This document shows positions 1-7,186 of a stretch of DNA of 12,743 nucleotides, one piece after another. Below the pieces are notes generated by a model. It was given only the letters and a program-made list of their open reading frames with translations, ran no database searches and was not told where the DNA came from. The first letter of the stretch is position 1. The number at the start of each line of letters is the position of its first letter. Position numbers and translations under genes: made by a program. Origin of the DNA: Halomonas sp. (GTDB taxonomy: Bacteria; Pseudomonadota; Gammaproteobacteria; Pseudomonadales; Oleiphilaceae); NCBI GenBank assembly GCA_007135745.1, contig SLIH01000032.1:1-12743 (forward strand), in the 5' to 3' direction.

Positions 1-824
<824 letters not shown>

Positions 825-860
825 GTTGGCTCCATTATCTGGTAAATGAATTGCTCCGTT

Positions 861-2540
861 TCAGCCCTTCTGGCTGATCTTGGCCCAGGAATCGCGCAGG
901 GTTACAGTGCGGTTGAACACCGGCTTGTCCGCGGTACTGACCAGCGGATCGAAAAAGAAATAGCCTTCGCGCTCGAACTGGTACGGAATATCCTGCCTCG
1001 GCTCGGCCAGGCCCGGCTCCGCTTTGCCGTGCTCGACAATAATCAGCGATTCCGGATTGAGGTGCTCGGTGAAATCCACCGCCTTGTCGCCGTCCGGGTC
1101 CTCGTGCGCGAACATGCGATCGTAAAGGCGCAGCTCCACATCCACGGCGGCACGGGCGGAAACCCAGTGAATCACGCCCTTTGCCTTGTAGCCTTCGGGG
1201 TTAACGCCGAGGGTGGCCGGGTCGTATTCGCAGTGAACCTCCACCACCTCGCCAGCGTCGTTCTTGACGAAATCGGTGCAGGTAATCACATAGCCGCCCC
1301 GAAGGCGCACGGCACGCCCCGGCGCCAGGCGCTTCCACTTGCCGGGCGGTTCCTCGGCGAAGTCGCCGGCATCAATGTACATTTCCCGTGTCCAGATGAC
1401 TTCCCGGGTGCCCATGCTTTCATCCTGGGGATGGACGGGGAGCGTCAGGCTCTCCTGCTTGTCCTCGGGGTAATTGGTCAGCACCAGCTTGAGCGGCTTG
1501 AGCACGCACATGGCGCGGGGGGCACGTTGGTTGAGGTCATCCCGAATGGCATGTTCCAGCATGCCCAGATCCACCGTGCCACCGGTCTTGTTGACGCCTA
1601 CCATCTCACAGAACTGGCGCAGGGATTTCGGCGTAAAGCCACGGCGGCGCATGCCGGAAATGGTGGGCATGCGCGGATCATTCCAGCCGTCCACGTAGCC
1701 TTCATCGACCAGGCGCAGCAGCTTGCGCTTGCTGGTGATGGTGTAGTTGAGATTGAGCCGGGCAAACTCGATCTGCCGTGGCCGGCATGGTGGCGTGGTG
1801 TTCTCCAGCGCCCAGTCATAAAGGGGGCGATGGTCTTCGAACCCCAGGGTGCAGAGCGAGTGGGTAATGCCTTCCTGTGCGTCTGAAAGCGGATGGGTGA
1901 AATCGTACATGGGGTAAATGCACCACTTGTCCCCGGTCTGATGGTGGGTCAGATAGCGGATGCGATAGAGGATCGGATCGCGCAGGTTCATGTTGGGCGA
2001 GGCCATGTCGATTTTCGCCCGCAGAACGTGCGCCCCCTCGGCGAATTCACCCGCGCGCATGCGCCGGAACAGGTCCAGATTCTCCTCAACGGAGCGCTCC
2101 CGATACGGGCTGTTGCGCCCCGGTTCGGTCAGAGTGCCCCGGTACTCGGCGGCTTGCTCCGCGCTCAGGCTGCAGACGTAGGCCTTGCCCTTGGTGATCA
2201 GTTCCTCTGCATAATCGTAGAGGCGATCAAAATAATCCGAAGCAAACCGGATCTCTCCGGCCCACTCAAAACCCAGCCAGCGCACATCCTCTACAATGGC
2301 ATCGATGTATTCCTGGCTTTCCTTTTCCGGGTTGGTGTCATCGAAGCGCAGCGTGCAGTCACCGTCAAACTCTTCCGCCAAACCGAAATTGAGGCAGATG
2401 GATTTGGCATGACCGATGTGCAGATAACCGTTGGGTTCCGGTGGAAAACGGGTCACGATGCGGTCGTGCTTGCCGTTTTTCAGGTCCTCTTCAACGATGG
2501 TCCGGATGAAATTGCGTGCCTTGCCTTCTTCCGCGTTCAT
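861..2540 (-). CDS. glnS: Glutaminyl-tRNA synthetase
   Basis: This cytoplasmic class I synthetase joins glutamine to tRNA-Gln using ATP. Its presence suggests that this organism makes Gln-tRNA directly. The protein is 559 aa, against about 554 in E. coli, and looks complete. [15 protein letters not shown] (residues 33-47) carries the HIGH motif at 41-44. The KMSKS-equivalent loop reads TSKRKL at 269-274, where E. coli has MSKRKL. Other family blocks include [30 protein letters not shown] and, near the C-terminus, QFEREGYF and [11 protein letters not shown] (anticodon-binding beta barrels). The ATG start has AGGGG about five bases upstream. The gene is divergent from ppiB across 123 bp and is followed by cysS after 36 bp. 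Long open frames on the opposite strand here are shadows. Confidence 0.98.
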   Translation of the reverse strand: MNAEEGKARNFIRTIVEEDLKNGKHDRIVTRFPPEPNGYLHIGHAKSICLNFGLAEEFDGDCTLRFDDTNPEKESQEYIDAIVEDVRWLGFEWAGEIRFASDYFDRLYDYAEELITKGKAYVCSLSAEQAAEYRGTLTEPGRNSPYRERSVEENLDLFRRMRAGEFAEGAHVLRAKIDMASPNMNLRDPILYRIRYLTHHQTGDKWCIYPMYDFTHPLSDAQEGITHSLCTLGFEDHRPLYDWALENTTPPCRPRQIEFARLNLNYTITSKRKLLRLVDEGYVDGWNDPRMPTISGMRRRGFTPKSLRQFCEMVGVNKTGGTVDLGMLEHAIRDDLNQRAPRAMCVLKPLKLVLTNYPEDKQESLTLPVHPQDESMGTREVIWTREMYIDAGDFAEEPPGKWKRLAPGRAVRLRGGYVITCTDFVKNDAGEVVEVHCEYDPATLGVNPEGYKAKGVIHWVSARAAVDVELRLYDRMFAHEDPDGDKAVDFTEHLNPESLIIVEHGKAEPGLAEPRQDIPYQFEREGYFFFDPLVSTADKPVFNRTVTLRDSWAKISQKG

Positions 2541-2575
2541 AAATCCCCTGAGACTGAAAGACCAATAAGGGCGGT

Positions 2576-2605
2576 ATTATAATCATACTCGGGGCATGAT
2601 CTCAT
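2576..2605 (-). promoter_or_regulatory. Probable sigma70 promoter of glnS-cysS
   Basis: On the minus strand a perfect TATAAT (2576-2581) is preceded, with an 18-base spacer, by ATGAGA (2600-2605), which matches TTGACA at 4 of 6 positions. Transcription would start about 30 bases upstream of the glnS ATG. The -35 element lies inside the palindrome at 2594-2607. The call is inferred from base matches only. Confidence 0.45.
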
Positions 2606-2607
2606 GC
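2594..2607. repeat. Operator-like inverted repeat between glnS and ppiB
   Basis: GCATGA-TC-TCATGC is a perfect 6+6 bp inverted repeat with a 2-base centre. It sits in the divergent control region, overlaps the proposed glnS -35 element, and lies just upstream of the proposed ppiB promoter. A protein bound here could affect both operons. I do not recognise it as the site of a named regulator, and a 14 bp palindrome can arise by chance. Confidence 0.4.
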
Positions 2608-2632
2608 ACCGCGAGCCTGATTCCCTTACAAT
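2605..2632 (+). promoter_or_regulatory. Possible promoter of ppiB-lpxH
   Basis: TACAAT at 2627-2632 is a good -10 match (5 of 6). The best -35 is weak: TGCACC at 2605-2610, 3 of 6, with a 16-base spacer. This places a start near 2639, about 25 bases before the ppiB ATG. It is supported mainly by position. Confidence 0.3.
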
Positions 2633-2647
2633 GCGCCCAGAACCCCC

Positions 2648-2654
2648 GGGAGGA
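2648..2654 (+). promoter_or_regulatory. Ribosome binding site that fixes the ppiB start
   Basis: GGGAGGA lies 9 bases before the ATG at 2664. The same frame also opens at an ATG at 2604, but that start would fall inside the promoter/palindrome region and would add 20 residues unlike the family N-terminus. Confidence 0.75.
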
Positions 2655-2663
2655 AGCAAACTG

Positions 2664-3173
2664 ATGGTGATTCTGGAAACAAACAAAGGCCGGATTGTGC
2701 TGGAGCTCAACTATGAGCAGGCACCGCTGACCACTGCCAATTTTGAACAGTATGTTCGTGATGGCTTCTATGAAGGACTCATTTTCCATCGCGTGATCAG
2801 CAACTTCATGATCCAGGCCGGAGGCTTCGATCCGGAAATGAACCCCCGCCGCCCCCGCGAGCCCATCGAGAATGAGGCAGACAACGGCCTCAGCAACATG
2901 CGGGGTACCGTTTCGATGGCGCGCACCATGAGTCCACACACAGCCTCTTCGCAGTTCTTTATTAACGTCAATGACAACGGTTTTCTGGATCACACCTCCA
3001 AAAGCTCCGAAGGCTGGGGTTATGCCGTTTTTGGACGGGTGGTTGAAGGAATGGACGTCGTGGATACCATTCGCGAGCTGCCAACCACCAGCCGCGCCGG
3101 CCACCGGGACGTACCGGAGGAGAACGTCATTATCGAGAAAGCCTGGATCACCGAGGAAAAGAACGCCCAATGA
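2664..3173 (+). CDS. ppiB: Cytoplasmic cyclophilin-type peptidyl-prolyl cis-trans isomerase B
   Basis: This enzyme catalyses cis-trans isomerisation of peptide bonds before proline and assists protein folding in the cytoplasm. With the start at 2664 the protein is 169 aa (E. coli PpiB 164) and begins directly with the first beta strand (MVILETNKGRIVLEL), so there is no signal peptide. The active-site core is visible: FHRVISNFMIQ at 41-51 with the catalytic-type Arg43, MART at 85-88 and SQFFIN at 96-101. Where human cyclophilin A has the cyclosporin-contact Trp121, this protein has Phe107, as is usual in bacteria. The stop codon overlaps the lpxH start in an ATGA, so the two genes are probably translationally coupled. 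From memory, the pair is also adjacent in Pseudomonas. Confidence 0.96.
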   Translation: MVILETNKGRIVLELNYEQAPLTTANFEQYVRDGFYEGLIFHRVISNFMIQAGGFDPEMNPRRPREPIENEADNGLSNMRGTVSMARTMSPHTASSQFFINVNDNGFLDHTSKSSEGWGYAVFGRVVEGMDVVDTIRELPTTSRAGHRDVPEENVIIEKAWITEEKNAQ

Positions 3174-3904
3174 CCACTCGATTTATCGCCGATCTGCATC
3201 TTGAAGAAGCGCGCCGGGACGTTACGGACGCTTTTCTTGCCTTTCTGCCCACCTATGCCCATGGCATTGACGCGTTATATATTCTGGGTGATTTCTTTGA
3301 AGCCTGGATCGGTGATGATGAACGCACACCGCTGCAGGAAGAAGTGTCCAACGCCCTGCTGCGTACACGGGAAACCGGCACACGCCTATACCTGATGCAC
3401 GGTAACCGCGACTTTCTGATCGGCCAGGATTTCTGTGATCGCGTGGGCGCGGAGCTGCTGGAAGATCCCACCGTGATCGATCTGTACGGCGAACTCACCC
3501 TTCTGATGCACGGAGACAGCCTCTGTACCGCCGACGAGGAATACCAGACGTTCCGCGCCAACATGCGCAACCCTCAATGGCAACAGGCCTTCCTGCAACG
3601 CCCGCTGGCGGACCGACAGCTGGTTGCGAAACAGATGCGCCAGATCAGCCAGGCCAAAAACCAGGGCAAGAAACAGGACATCATGGACGTGACGCCCGAG
3701 GAAGTGGCGGCGGACATGGAACGCCATCAGGTACAGCAGCTGATCCACGGCCACACTCATCGGCCGGCGGTGCATGACCTGACAGCAAACGGGCAGCCCG
3801 CGAAGCGCTATGTCCTCGGGGATTGGGCTCGCAAGGTCTGGTTTATCGAAGCAGAACCGAACTCAACACCCGAACTTCTGAGTGTTGAGTTCGACGCACT
3901 CTAG
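3170..3904 (+). CDS. lpxH: UDP-2,3-diacylglucosamine diphosphatase
   Basis: LpxH hydrolyses UDP-2,3-diacylglucosamine to lipid X and UMP, the fourth step of the Raetz pathway to lipid A. It acts as a peripheral enzyme on the inner face of the cytoplasmic membrane. It is a calcineurin-fold, Mn-dependent phosphoesterase of 244 aa (E. coli 240). All metal and active-site residues are present at the family numbering: D8 and H10 (ADLHL), D41 (LGDFFEAW), N79 and R80 (GNRDF), H114 (MHGDS), H195 and H197 (IHGHTHRP). The start ATG shares the ATGA overlap with the ppiB stop. The gene implies an outer membrane containing lipid A. It is tail-to-tail with the phosphoesterase gene at 3918-6332, with only 13 bases between the stops. 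A perfect 12 bp inverted repeat lies within its last codons. Confidence 0.97.
   Translation: MTTRFIADLHLEEARRDVTDAFLAFLPTYAHGIDALYILGDFFEAWIGDDERTPLQEEVSNALLRTRETGTRLYLMHGNRDFLIGQDFCDRVGAELLEDPTVIDLYGELTLLMHGDSLCTADEEYQTFRANMRNPQWQQAFLQRPLADRQLVAKQMRQISQAKNQGKKQDIMDVTPEEVAADMERHQVQQLIHGHTHRPAVHDLTANGQPAKRYVLGDWARKVWFIEAEPNSTPELLSVEFDAL
3858..3893. repeat. Perfect 12 bp inverted repeat inside the 3' end of lpxH
   Basis: CGAACTCAACAC (3858-3869) and GTGTTGAGTTCG (3882-3893) are exact reverse complements with a 12-base loop. They lie in the last coding codons of lpxH, just before the convergent gene. As RNA, either strand would form the same hairpin. There is no T-run on either side, so it is not a standard intrinsic terminator. 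It could slow or end convergent transcription, or protect mRNA 3' ends. No other terminator-like structure is visible between the two convergent genes. Confidence 0.6.
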
Positions 3905-3917
3905 TACAGGCCAGAGG

Positions 3918-6332
3918 TCAGTCCTCAAGCAGCCCCAGATTGAGCCCCCGGGACTCGATAGTCTCTGAACGGCTTGTGGCGTCCGCGAGACGTTCCGCAC
4001 TGAACCCTTCCGGCAAGGCGACACGCAGCTCGACATTGACGTCACCGGGCTCATCCAGCTTGGGCGAGGCGGCGTCGACCTGAACGTCGGCCAGTGCCAG
4101 TTGCATGCCCTTATCGAAGAAGGCATCGCCGGAAGCTGAGTAGGTGGTTCCGAATATCGACAGAGTGTCATTGCCATTGTCCACCAGCTCCACAACCCGC
4201 CACTCCATGGGTCGCTCCAGGCTGCCCGCGGAAACCACCTCGAAATAGCCCCGAGCGGGGTTATCGACGCCCTTGTCGGCACAGGTCTCCCCAGCATCGG
4301 TGGCCGCAATCGTTGCGCCATCGGCACAGACGGCCGTTACGATGTTGCGGTGCGCGTGTCCGGCAAGATGAGCGATAACGCGATCACTCTCGGCCAGTTT
4401 TTCCCGGAACTCGGCCGTGGACAGGCCACCGACCGGATCGGGCATTACGGAACGGAGCTGGAACAGGATCTCGAAGGCATCGACAGCCAGATCACCCATT
4501 CCACCAAAGCCATTCAGCAAATCGACGCCGTCCTCCAATTGCTGTTGGGTGAGTTCGGCCCACTCGGTTTCATCACCCAAGGTGATCACACTGGCAAAGA
4601 AATCCAGAGCCTGGCGGTTTCCGACGCCTTCACCCCCTTCAACGCCCCGCACCGGCGCCCCAACATCACCGGTGGAAAGACTACCGTCCGAGGCGTCGCA
4701 ATCAACCGCCACACCAAAGTTCGCAACCAATGAGAACCCCTCACAGATTGTCTGCTCCAGGAAGAGACGGAACGGGTGGGTTTGGGTTAATGAACCTGAA
4801 TAGTTGTGGCTGTGGACCATCACCAGCTGGTTTTCCTGCTCGGCCCTTTGGAGTTGGTCCTCGAGGAAAGCAATCTGGTCCCGGGCCGGATCACCCACAT
4901 CGTCATCCAGTGCCTCTCCCTGAAGCGAGGGGACGGAGAAAAGCGGGGCATCCTCGTCACCGGGTCTGTTGAGTCTCCCCTCAGCCGTGGTGGAAAGCTC
5001 GTCCGATAGCTCGTCATCAATCTCCAGCCCATCCTCGTCCAGTGGCGCCTGTGGCCGACCGACCACACCCGCCGCACCGCCGTAGATATTAGCCGTATCC
5101 AGGGTCACAACCCGCAGCCAATCAGCGCTCTCTGGAACATGGGCGTGGAAACCCACACAGTAGCCGTCCTCGTTCGGGCTATTGAGTTCCTCGGTGTAAC
5201 CATGCCCCTGAAGCTGGCTGTCGCTATCCAGATGGGCCTGAACGAAACCGCAGAGATCCACATGAGCGCGACCTTCATCGGCTTCAATCAACCTGGGATT
5301 AAGATCGCCTCCGGCAAAGTAGTCATTGAACGCCTGATGGAATCGTTGCCAGGAAATCAGGTCACTCAATTCGGGACCATTCACCGGCACGATATAGAAT
5401 TCGCTTTCTTCAAGCTGATCCCGTCTTTCGTCGCCAGTGGCCACGTTGGGAATCGAGAGGCCGTTCTGCCCGAAGAGACGTGCGTACCGATCCGCCCGTT
5501 CGCCCTCTGAGTTGACGAACTGCATGGCCCCAACCGGGAAGTTGCCCAGAATCAGCACGTCATGATTGCCCGTCGCCGACAACCAGGGCGCATCCAGCCC
5601 CGGGGCTTCAATGGGTGCCTGTGGGTCGAGGTCGGATGCCAGATCCAGCGCAATGGTGTTGGCACTGACCGGAGTGAAGGTGCCGCCATTCATCAGGGTA
5701 AGGAACCAGTCCAGCTCGTTCTCCTGGGCATTTTCCAGGGCGTCCCCTGCGTGCACTGCCAGATCAAAATCTCTGCTCAGCGACTGGATACGATTGGCGC
5801 CCCGTATGAGGGCATCAGCAGAATGAGCAATCAGAGGATTGACCGATCGGTAAGCGGTAGTGGTCACTGGAGGCGCGGCAAATTTACTTGCGGGGATCAG
5901 CGCGGGGGATTTTTCGTCGACGATCTGGGCGTCGGCGGCATGCAGCATATAGAAGACACTGCCACGCCCATCCCCGCCAGTCAGTTCAAAGGGGTTACGT
6001 TCGACCCGCTCCCAACCCTCGGTAAAAATAAACCGCCCCAGATCCTCAAGGGTTTCAATACCCTCACCCTCGTCCGAGCTCGTATCCACAAACTCCGGCT
6101 CATTGGCCCGGGGATCACCGTGGCGAACCGGTGGTGTCTCCAGGCTTTCAAATCCAAGCAGGGGTTCAACCCTGGCCTCTGTGGAGAAAAGAAGTCCATC
6201 CGGCTCAATGTCCAGCCCTGGCGGATCGTCGCTGCTACTGCTGCTTCCGCCACAACCACCAATAATAAGGGAAGAACCAACGGCGGCCGCCAGCAGGCCG
6301 CGCCGCATGCCGACAAATGTTTTCGTTTTCAT
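3918..6332 (-). CDS. Large lipoprotein-type calcineurin-like metallophosphoesterase
   Basis: This is probably a metal-dependent phosphoesterase outside the cytoplasm; its substrate is unknown. The 804 aa protein has a signal sequence with twin arginines (MRRGLL, 9-14), a hydrophobic stretch to residue 24 and a lipobox-like IIGGC with Cys27, followed by a Ser-rich linker. Gly at +2 would favour outer-membrane sorting. Motifs in order: D134-A-Q136 (the usual DxH has Gln), GDALEN 196-201, GNHD 255-258, HSHN 507-510, GHAHRN 658-663. Long inserts separate them, including a very acidic one at about 431-482. Six cysteines after Cys27 fall in three close pairs (361/392, 530/545, 669/684), which suggests disulfides. 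The layout resembles the divergent, often Tat-exported families I recall as TIGR03767/TIGR03768, but membership is not proven. The ATG start has AGAGG seven bases upstream. The gene lies 163 bp downstream of miaE; I see no clear promoter or terminator in that gap. Confidence 0.85.
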   Translation of the reverse strand: MKTKTFVGMRRGLLAAAVGSSLIIGGCGGSSSSSDDPPGLDIEPDGLLFSTEARVEPLLGFESLETPPVRHGDPRANEPEFVDTSSDEGEGIETLEDLGRFIFTEGWERVERNPFELTGGDGRGSVFYMLHAADAQIVDEKSPALIPASKFAAPPVTTTAYRSVNPLIAHSADALIRGANRIQSLSRDFDLAVHAGDALENAQENELDWFLTLMNGGTFTPVSANTIALDLASDLDPQAPIEAPGLDAPWLSATGNHDVLILGNFPVGAMQFVNSEGERADRYARLFGQNGLSIPNVATGDERRDQLEESEFYIVPVNGPELSDLISWQRFHQAFNDYFAGGDLNPRLIEADEGRAHVDLCGFVQAHLDSDSQLQGHGYTEELNSPNEDGYCVGFHAHVPESADWLRVVTLDTANIYGGAAGVVGRPQAPLDEDGLEIDDELSDELSTTAEGRLNRPGDEDAPLFSVPSLQGEALDDDVGDPARDQIAFLEDQLQRAEQENQLVMVHSHNYSGSLTQTHPFRLFLEQTICEGFSLVANFGVAVDCDASDGSLSTGDVGAPVRGVEGGEGVGNRQALDFFASVITLGDETEWAELTQQQLEDGVDLLNGFGGMGDLAVDAFEILFQLRSVMPDPVGGLSTAEFREKLAESDRVIAHLAGHAHRNIVTAVCADGATIAATDAGETCADKGVDNPARGYFEVVSAGSLERPMEWRVVELVDNGNDTLSIFGTTYSASGDAFFDKGMQLALADVQVDAASPKLDEPGDVNVELRVALPEGFSAERLADATSRSETIESRGLNLGLLED

Positions 6333-6495
6333 GACCTTGCCTCTATTGTTTTTGTGAGGACGGGGCTCGCCAGTTTCCAGACCAGTGAGCCGCTTTTATT
6401 GGTCCTGGACGGACAGCTTCCTTACGGCCACGTCCTTGTGGAAGTGTAGTTCAGAGGCAGGGGGAGGTATTGACGATCGACGCCACCCGTTAGTG

Positions 6496-7107
6496 TCAGG
6501 AAGAAGGCACGCCGCTATGAAAGCGGAAAACAGTGTCTGGAGACTGGATCAGCTCCCGCTCCACGGCGAGAAAATCCTCGATTCTTTCATCAATGGATTC
6601 ACCCGCCGCCTCCTCGGCAAGCTTCAGATAATCCTGGTAATGGCGCGCTTCCGAGCGCAGCAGCGAGATGTAGAACCCGTGCAGCTCCTCATCAAGATGG
6701 GGTGCAATAACGTTGAATCGCTCACAGGAGCGCGCCTCGATAATGGCACCGATGATCAGTGTATCCACCAGGCGCCCTGGCTCCTCCCTGCGCGCCACCT
6801 CATGCAGCGCCCCCGCATAACGTGCGGGCGACAGATGACAATAGGCCACGTCACGCTTCTGCATGATGGAGAGGACCTGCTCAAAATGGCGCAGCTCTTC
6901 ACGGGCCAGGCGCGACATCTTGTGCAGCAGCTCTGGGTTGTCTACATAGCGGTACATCAGCCCCAACGCGGTGGAAGCCGCCTTCTTTTCACAGTGTGCG
7001 TGGTCGATGAGCAGCACATCCTGATTCTCAAGGGCAGCCTTCACCCAGGCATCAGGGGTGCTACAGGGTAAAAAGTCGTGAATCGGTGAAAGGTCCACAT
7101 CCGGCAT
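6496..7107 (-). CDS. miaE: tRNA-(ms2io6A37) hydroxylase, diiron
   Basis: MiaE uses O2 and a non-haem diiron centre to hydroxylate the isopentenyl side chain of ms2i6A at position 37 of tRNAs reading UNN codons, giving ms2io6A. The protein is 203 aa, cytoplasmic, and mostly helical in the ferritin-like manner. Iron ligands are visible in the expected two-repeat pattern: E40 (CEKKAAS), E71 and H74 (EELRH), E124 (GAIIEARS), E153 and H156 (SEARHYQDY). The block YRYVDNPELLHKMSRLAREELRHFEQV is typical of the family. The ATG start has GGAG six bases upstream. It is divergent from acnB across 79 bp. No intrinsic terminator follows it before the phosphoesterase gene, so read-through into that gene is possible. 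The substrate is made by MiaA and MiaB, which are not in this window. Confidence 0.93.
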   Translation of the reverse strand: MPDVDLSPIHDFLPCSTPDAWVKAALENQDVLLIDHAHCEKKAASTALGLMYRYVDNPELLHKMSRLAREELRHFEQVLSIMQKRDVAYCHLSPARYAGALHEVARREEPGRLVDTLIIGAIIEARSCERFNVIAPHLDEELHGFYISLLRSEARHYQDYLKLAEEAAGESIDERIEDFLAVERELIQSPDTVFRFHSGVPSS

Positions 7108-7110
7108 AAC

Positions 7111-7139
7111 TGGCTCCAGGCAAGGAAATCGAGTAGAAT
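7111..7139 (+). promoter_or_regulatory. Probable acnB promoter
   Basis: TAGAAT at 7134-7139 matches the -10 consensus at 5 of 6 positions. With a 17-base spacer the -35 is TGGCTC (7111-7116), which is weak. Transcription would begin near 7146, giving a leader of roughly 40 bases. The weak -35 could mean that an activator is needed. The -10 overlaps the proposed miaE -10 on the other strand. Confidence 0.42.
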
Positions 7140-7164
7140 ACCGCGTCTTTTTTCATCGCGACAA
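7135..7164 (-). promoter_or_regulatory. Possible miaE promoter
   Basis: On the minus strand TTGTCG (7159-7164, 4 of 6) and TATTCT (7135-7140, 4 of 6) are separated by 18 bases. The start would fall about 20 bases before the miaE ATG. The -10 is almost the exact complement of the acnB -10, so the two polymerases could not occupy the site together. Confidence 0.35.
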
Positions 7165-7186
7165 GCCGCAAAATGAGGGTCTGATT

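Noticed and set aside
846..1886. Long open frame (346 codons) on the plus strand opposite glnS
   Set aside because: It is fully antisense to a well-supported synthetase gene, shows no recognisable domain, and is explained by the codon bias of GC-rich DNA.
2604..2663. Longer ppiB with a start at ATG 2604
   Set aside because: The extra 20 residues do not match the family, and a strong GGGAGGA lies in front of the ATG at 2664.
5562..6449. 295-codon open frame on the plus strand opposite the phosphoesterase
   Set aside because: It is an antisense shadow. The minus-strand frame carries signal peptide, metal motifs and paired cysteines, while this one shows nothing.
7173..7184. Three-codon ORF ATG AGG GTC TGA just before acnB, as a possible leader peptide
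   Set aside because: It has no ribosome binding site of its own, and its bases are mostly the acnB Shine-Dalgarno sequence; coincidence is the simpler reading.
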